DNA of 64,000 nucleotides, taken from positions 7,057,001-7,121,000 of the forward strand of contig CM075778.1 of NCBI GenBank assembly GCA_037974665.1, read 5' to 3'. Positions 60,000-64,000 of the stretch are shown here, one piece after another (positions within the stretch are counted from its first letter, which is position 1; every line of letters begins with the position of its first letter). The notes beneath the pieces are model-generated. The model made no database searches and was not told the origin of the DNA. It saw only the letters and a program-made list of their open reading frames with translations. Source of the DNA: Ehretia macrophylla. Its lineage: Eukaryota; Streptophyta; Magnoliopsida; Boraginales; Ehretiaceae. Made by a program: the position numbers and the translations under genes.

Positions 60000-62900
60000 G
60001 TGGTTGAAGGTACTTTCTTAAATTTACAACAATTGGTAAATGTGCTTATTGATCCCGGAGCTACACATTCTTTTATTACACCCTAATGTGTGCATCACAT
60101 CAAATTGCAAGTAGGACCTTTATCATGTCATGTAGAAGTTAACAGTCCCATGGGCACCAAGTATGTTTCTATGGATGCGAGGAATGTAAAATTCAAATAA
60201 AAGGTCGGGAATTTTTGGCCGACCTTATTGTACTCCCCTTACAAAAATATAATGTCATATTAGGGATGGATTGGTTAGCCTGTAATTATGCCCAATTGGA
60301 TTGCTGGATGATGATTATGAAGTTTCAGGTACCGGGCCAACCTACGATTAAGGTGAAAGGTAGAGGTGATTTTTCAGGTAATGCTATTGTGTCCTCGGTT
60401 AAAGCTGTGAAATTAATGAGGAAGGGATGCAGTGGGTACTTGGCTTATTTGATTAACAAGCCAATTGATCAGGCTAAGCTCGTAAAGATGCCAATGGTGA
60501 AAGAATATGTTGATGTGTTTCCGGAAGAATTACCGGGATTGTCACCAAAAAGGGAGATTGATTTCGTAATTGAGGTATTGCCAGGTACTTAGCCCATCTC
60601 AAAGGTACCATATCGGATGACCCCGACTGAATTGCAGGAATTGAAGAATCAACTACAAGGATTGTTGGAAAAAGGGTTTGTTCAACCTAGTTCATCTCAT
60701 TGGGGAGCCCTAGTATTATTCGTGAAGAAGAAAGATGACACGTTGAGATTATGTATTGACTATCAGGGATTGAATCATGTGACTGTTAAGAACAAGTATC
60801 TCTTGCCATTGATAGATAAGTTGTTTGATCAGTTACAAGGAGCCAAAATTTATTCGAAGTTTGATTTGAGGCAGGGTTATTATCAGCTTCGCATCAAGAA
60901 GGAAGACGTGCCTAAGTCAGCTTTTAGAACAAGGTACGGACATTATGAATTTGTTGTGATGGTGTTTGGACTAACGAATGCTACTGCTACCTTTATGGAC
61001 TTGATGCACAAAGTGTTTCAGCCTTACTTGGATCAATTTATGGTAATATTCATAGATGATATTTTGGTGTACTCCAAGACGGATGAGAAGTATGAAAGGC
61101 ATCTACATTTGGTGTTGCAGAAGTTACGGGAACATCAATTATATGCCAAGTTTAGCAAATGCGAGTTTTGGCTTCAACAAGTTATTTTCTTAGGGCATAT
61201 AATCTCCCAAGCGGGGATAGCAGTGGATCCCTCAAAGATTGAAGCGGTGCAAACGTGGAAGAAGACCGAGAATGTTACGGAAGTACACAGTTTCCTTGGG
61301 TTAGCCGAGTACTACCGGAGGTTCGTAAAGGATTTGTCAAAAATTACGGGACCTCTTACAAGATTGATACAAAAGAATGTGAGCTTTATGTGGGATGATA
61401 GGTGTGAAAATAGCTTCCAATAGTTGAAAAAGAGATTGACAACCGCTCTTATATTAGAATTGCCCGAGGGAAGCCAAGGGTTTGTCATGTACAATGATGC
61501 TTCGAATGAGGGATTAGGATGTGTTTTGATGCAAAATGATCGAGTTATCGCTTATGTCTCTTGGAAATTAAATCCTTATGAGGTGAATTACCCCATTCAT
61601 GACTTAGAGTTAGCGGCGATAGTGTTTGCATTGAAGAAGTGGAGGCATTACTTGTGGGGAAGCAAGTTCGAGATTTTCACCGACCACAAAAGCTTAAAAT
61701 ACTTGTTCTCGTAGAAAGAATTAAATGTGAGACAAAGGAAATGGATGGAGCTCTTGGAGGACTACAATTACACCATCAACTATATGCCCGGAAAAGCTAA
61801 TGTAGTGGTAGATGCGTTAAGCCGAAAGGCAAGCTTGGCGAAGTTAGGGGTGAATGCTCATCTAATGATTCAATCGGCATTGCAATCTCAAATCAAGGAA
61901 GCTCAACAACAAGATCCACAATTTCAGAAGATAAAAAAAGGAAATCCGAATTTCAAACAGCAAGATAGATTATGGAGATTCCGGAACCGGGTTTATGTAC
62001 TGAATAACCCAGAGTTGAAAAGGAAAATACTTGAAGAAACTTATAATACAAGGTATACAATACATTTTGGAGGAACGAATATGTATCATAACGTGAGACA
62101 ATTTTATTGGTGGAACAATATGAAGTGGGAGATTGCTGAGTTTGTGTCTCGTTGTTTGACGTGTTAGAGAGTTAAGGCAGAACATCAAAGACCTGCATGA
62201 CTTTTGCAACCTTTGGAAATTCCACAATGGAAATGGGAGCATGTAACAATGGACTTCATGACGGAATTGCTAAGATCACCTCGAGGTTGTGATATTGTTT
62301 GGGTGATCGTGGATCGGTTGACGAAGACAGCCCATTTTATCGCAATGAATAAGACAGATAGCTTGGAGAAATGGGTCAATTTGTATATAGCTAATATTGT
62401 AAAGTTGCATGGTGTACCTGCGAGCATAGTGTCGGATAGAGACCTAAGGTTCATATCTCGGTTTTGGCAAAAATTTCAAGAAGCTTTGGGAACGAAGTTG
62501 AGCTTCAGCATGGCTTACCATCCTCAAACAGATAGGCAATCCGAGATAACTATACAAATCTTGGAAGACATGCTAAGAGCTTGTGCATTGGATTTTGAAG
62601 GGACGCGGGAAAAACATTTGTTGTTGGCAGAGTTTGCCTACAACAACAGTTACTAAGCAACAATTGGCATGGCACCTTATGAGGCCTTGTACGGACGGAA
62701 GTGTAGATCCCCTCTATATTGGAGTGAGGTTGGTGAGATGAAAGCCATTGATCCTACATTATTACTGGAGATAATGGAGAAGATAAAGAATTCGCAATTG
62801 ATCCGGAAAAAGATGTTTACCGCTCAGAGTAGGCAGAAAATTTATGCCGATAGAAGAAGAAGAGATTTGGAGTTTGGAGTGGGTGATAAGGTATTTTTGA

Positions 62901-63310
62901 AATTGTCTCCTCGGAAAGGATTGACTAGGCAGGGCAAATGTGGCAAATTAAGTCTGAGGTATGTGGGACCATTTGAGATTATGGAGAGAATTGGCAAGTT
63001 GGCATACCGGTTGAGTCTATCAACAAATCTCTCTGGTATACATGATATGTTCTATGTCTCGATGTTGAGAAAATATCAACCCAACCCTTCTTATATCTTG
63101 GAGCCGGAGCTGCTACAACTTCGTGAAAACCTCTCCTAGGAAGAAAGACCCGTGCAAATCTTAGATGAAAAAGAACGGGAGTTGTGTAGGAAGAAGATTC
63201 CTATGGTGAAGGTATTATGGAACAACCATGGAATCGAGGAAACAACCTGGGAGTTACGAGATCAATTAGAGAAGCAATATCTGGGATTGTTTTCAAGGTA
63301 AGAAGAAATT
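60000..63310 (+). mobile_element. pol region of the chromovirus fossil
   Basis: Protease with the DPGATHSF site (near 60050); reverse transcriptase about 60600-61350 with FIDDILVYS; RNase H about 61430-61720 with DASNEG and TDHKSL; integrase about 61750-62950; chromodomain about 63150-63300. Reverse transcriptase before integrase marks Ty3/gypsy. It is broken in several places. Confidence 0.92.
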
Positions 63311-63342
63311 GTGACGACGCAATTCTTTTAAAGAGGGGAGGA

Positions 63343-64000
63343 CGTAAGACCCGACACAAAGCCTATACATAATTACACTATTAATAATGCATTTATATCA
63401 TTTCATATGCATTAGCATCAATTATCATGCAATGATGTCATTTAACGTGCATTTTTATCGTTTTACGTGCAAATGTGTTCAATTACGTGCATTAGGGAGT
63501 TCTACGTGTCGTAGGCATTAATTGTACTCCAATAAGTCAAGAGTAGTAACCAATTAGTTGCAATTCAACCAAAATGGCAAACTAGCAATCCATGATTTAG
63601 TTGGAGGGCACCCTTAACATTTGGCAAAATAGGATATTTGATCACCTAACTCCACTATTCTTGACCAAGCAAAAACACACAAAATATACTCAAACACACA
63701 CTCATACACGATAAAGAGAGGGAGAAGAGAGGGAGAGAAAAAGAAAAAGAAAGAGGAAAAAAGAAGAAGAAGGAGGAGGAAGAAAGAAAGCTTGGTCAAG
63801 CCATTGCTAGCCATTTTTGAGCATCTTCTTGCACCTTCAACTTAGATCTTGCATCCTAGCACTCATTCAAAGTGAGGGTTGTTTTCTTAAATGTTTTCAA
63901 AGTTATTTTGGGCATGATTTGTGGATATATATATGTGTGTTGGGCTTGATTTAATGAATATATAAGCTTATGTCCTACATTCAAGCTTAGTTGAGGTTTT
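63343..64000 (+). repeat. 3' LTR of the chromovirus fossil, first 658 bases
   Basis: It aligns from cgtaagacccgac with the 5' LTR start and continues to the window end, including the purine tract near 63710-63790. The rest lies outside the window. Confidence 0.9.

Larger units (their letters stand above)
56070..64000 (+). mobile_element. Ty3/gypsy chromovirus fossil (Tekay/Del-like), 3' end beyond window
   Basis: A 2.4-kb 5' LTR, a tRNA-iMet-like primer site (ggtggtatcaaagctagcc near 58498), gag, protease, reverse transcriptase, RNase H, integrase and a chromodomain, then a purine tract (aaagaggggagga) and the first 658 bases of the 3' LTR. The pol order and the chromodomain place it in the chromoviruses; the long LTRs suggest the Tekay/Del lineage. 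The coding part is broken in roughly ten places. LTR divergence over the first ~330 comparable bases is about 5% by eye, so the insertion is probably of the order of two million years old under commonly used plant rates. Confidence 0.93.

Overview
This window is nuclear DNA of a eudicot plant. It holds two host genes that I can support fully: an intronless AP2/ERF transcription factor of the DREB type (16123-16860, + strand) and a 14-coding-exon gene for the chloroplast chaperonin 60 beta subunit (48739-52270, - strand). Spliceosomal introns, a plastid transit peptide, plant-specific transposon families and AT-rich intergenic DNA all point to an angiosperm. I cannot name the species.

Layout: 1-10060 is intergenic DNA filled with small elements: a GC-ended hAT-like element, a Mutator-type MITE, a TRIM retroelement, a hAT derivative that keeps only a BED zinc-finger exon, a hAT MITE and a Sirevirus-type solo LTR. 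10147-11893 is a 5'-truncated RTE-type LINE. 12-27 kb is mostly quiet AT-rich DNA around the DREB gene, with scattered MITEs and SINE-like pieces. 27496-40838 is a 13.3-kb Sirevirus (Ty1/copia) fossil on the - strand with both LTRs, gag, pol and an envelope-like third ORF region. It is interrupted by a 4.7-kb Mutator-like element (28963-33700) that carries the C-terminal end of a copper transporter gene of the COPT5 type, so it looks like a Pack-MULE. That element is itself interrupted by a 3.5-kb gypsy-type solo LTR. 40844-41267 is a tandem tRNA-derived SINE. 43947-44813 is a gypsy-type solo LTR with a GC-rich tandem array. 46203-47498 is another Sirevirus-type LTR. The chaperonin gene follows, then a second BED-exon hAT copy (53388-55417) holding a nested MITE. 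From 56070 to beyond the window end lies a Ty3/gypsy chromovirus fossil with 2.4-kb LTRs.

How things relate: the two host genes are about 32 kb apart and show no sign of joint action. The chaperonin gene has a three-unit heat-shock element just upstream of its inferred start and an inferred 5'-UTR intron. Most of the remaining DNA is explained by nested or solo transposable elements, many with target-site duplications that can be read directly (8 bp for hAT, 9 bp for Mutator-like). The most noteworthy items are the COPT5-fragment Pack-MULE nest, the BED-only hAT family, and hairpin-forming GC islands built around GGACGAG that recur in LTRs of unrelated retroelement families.
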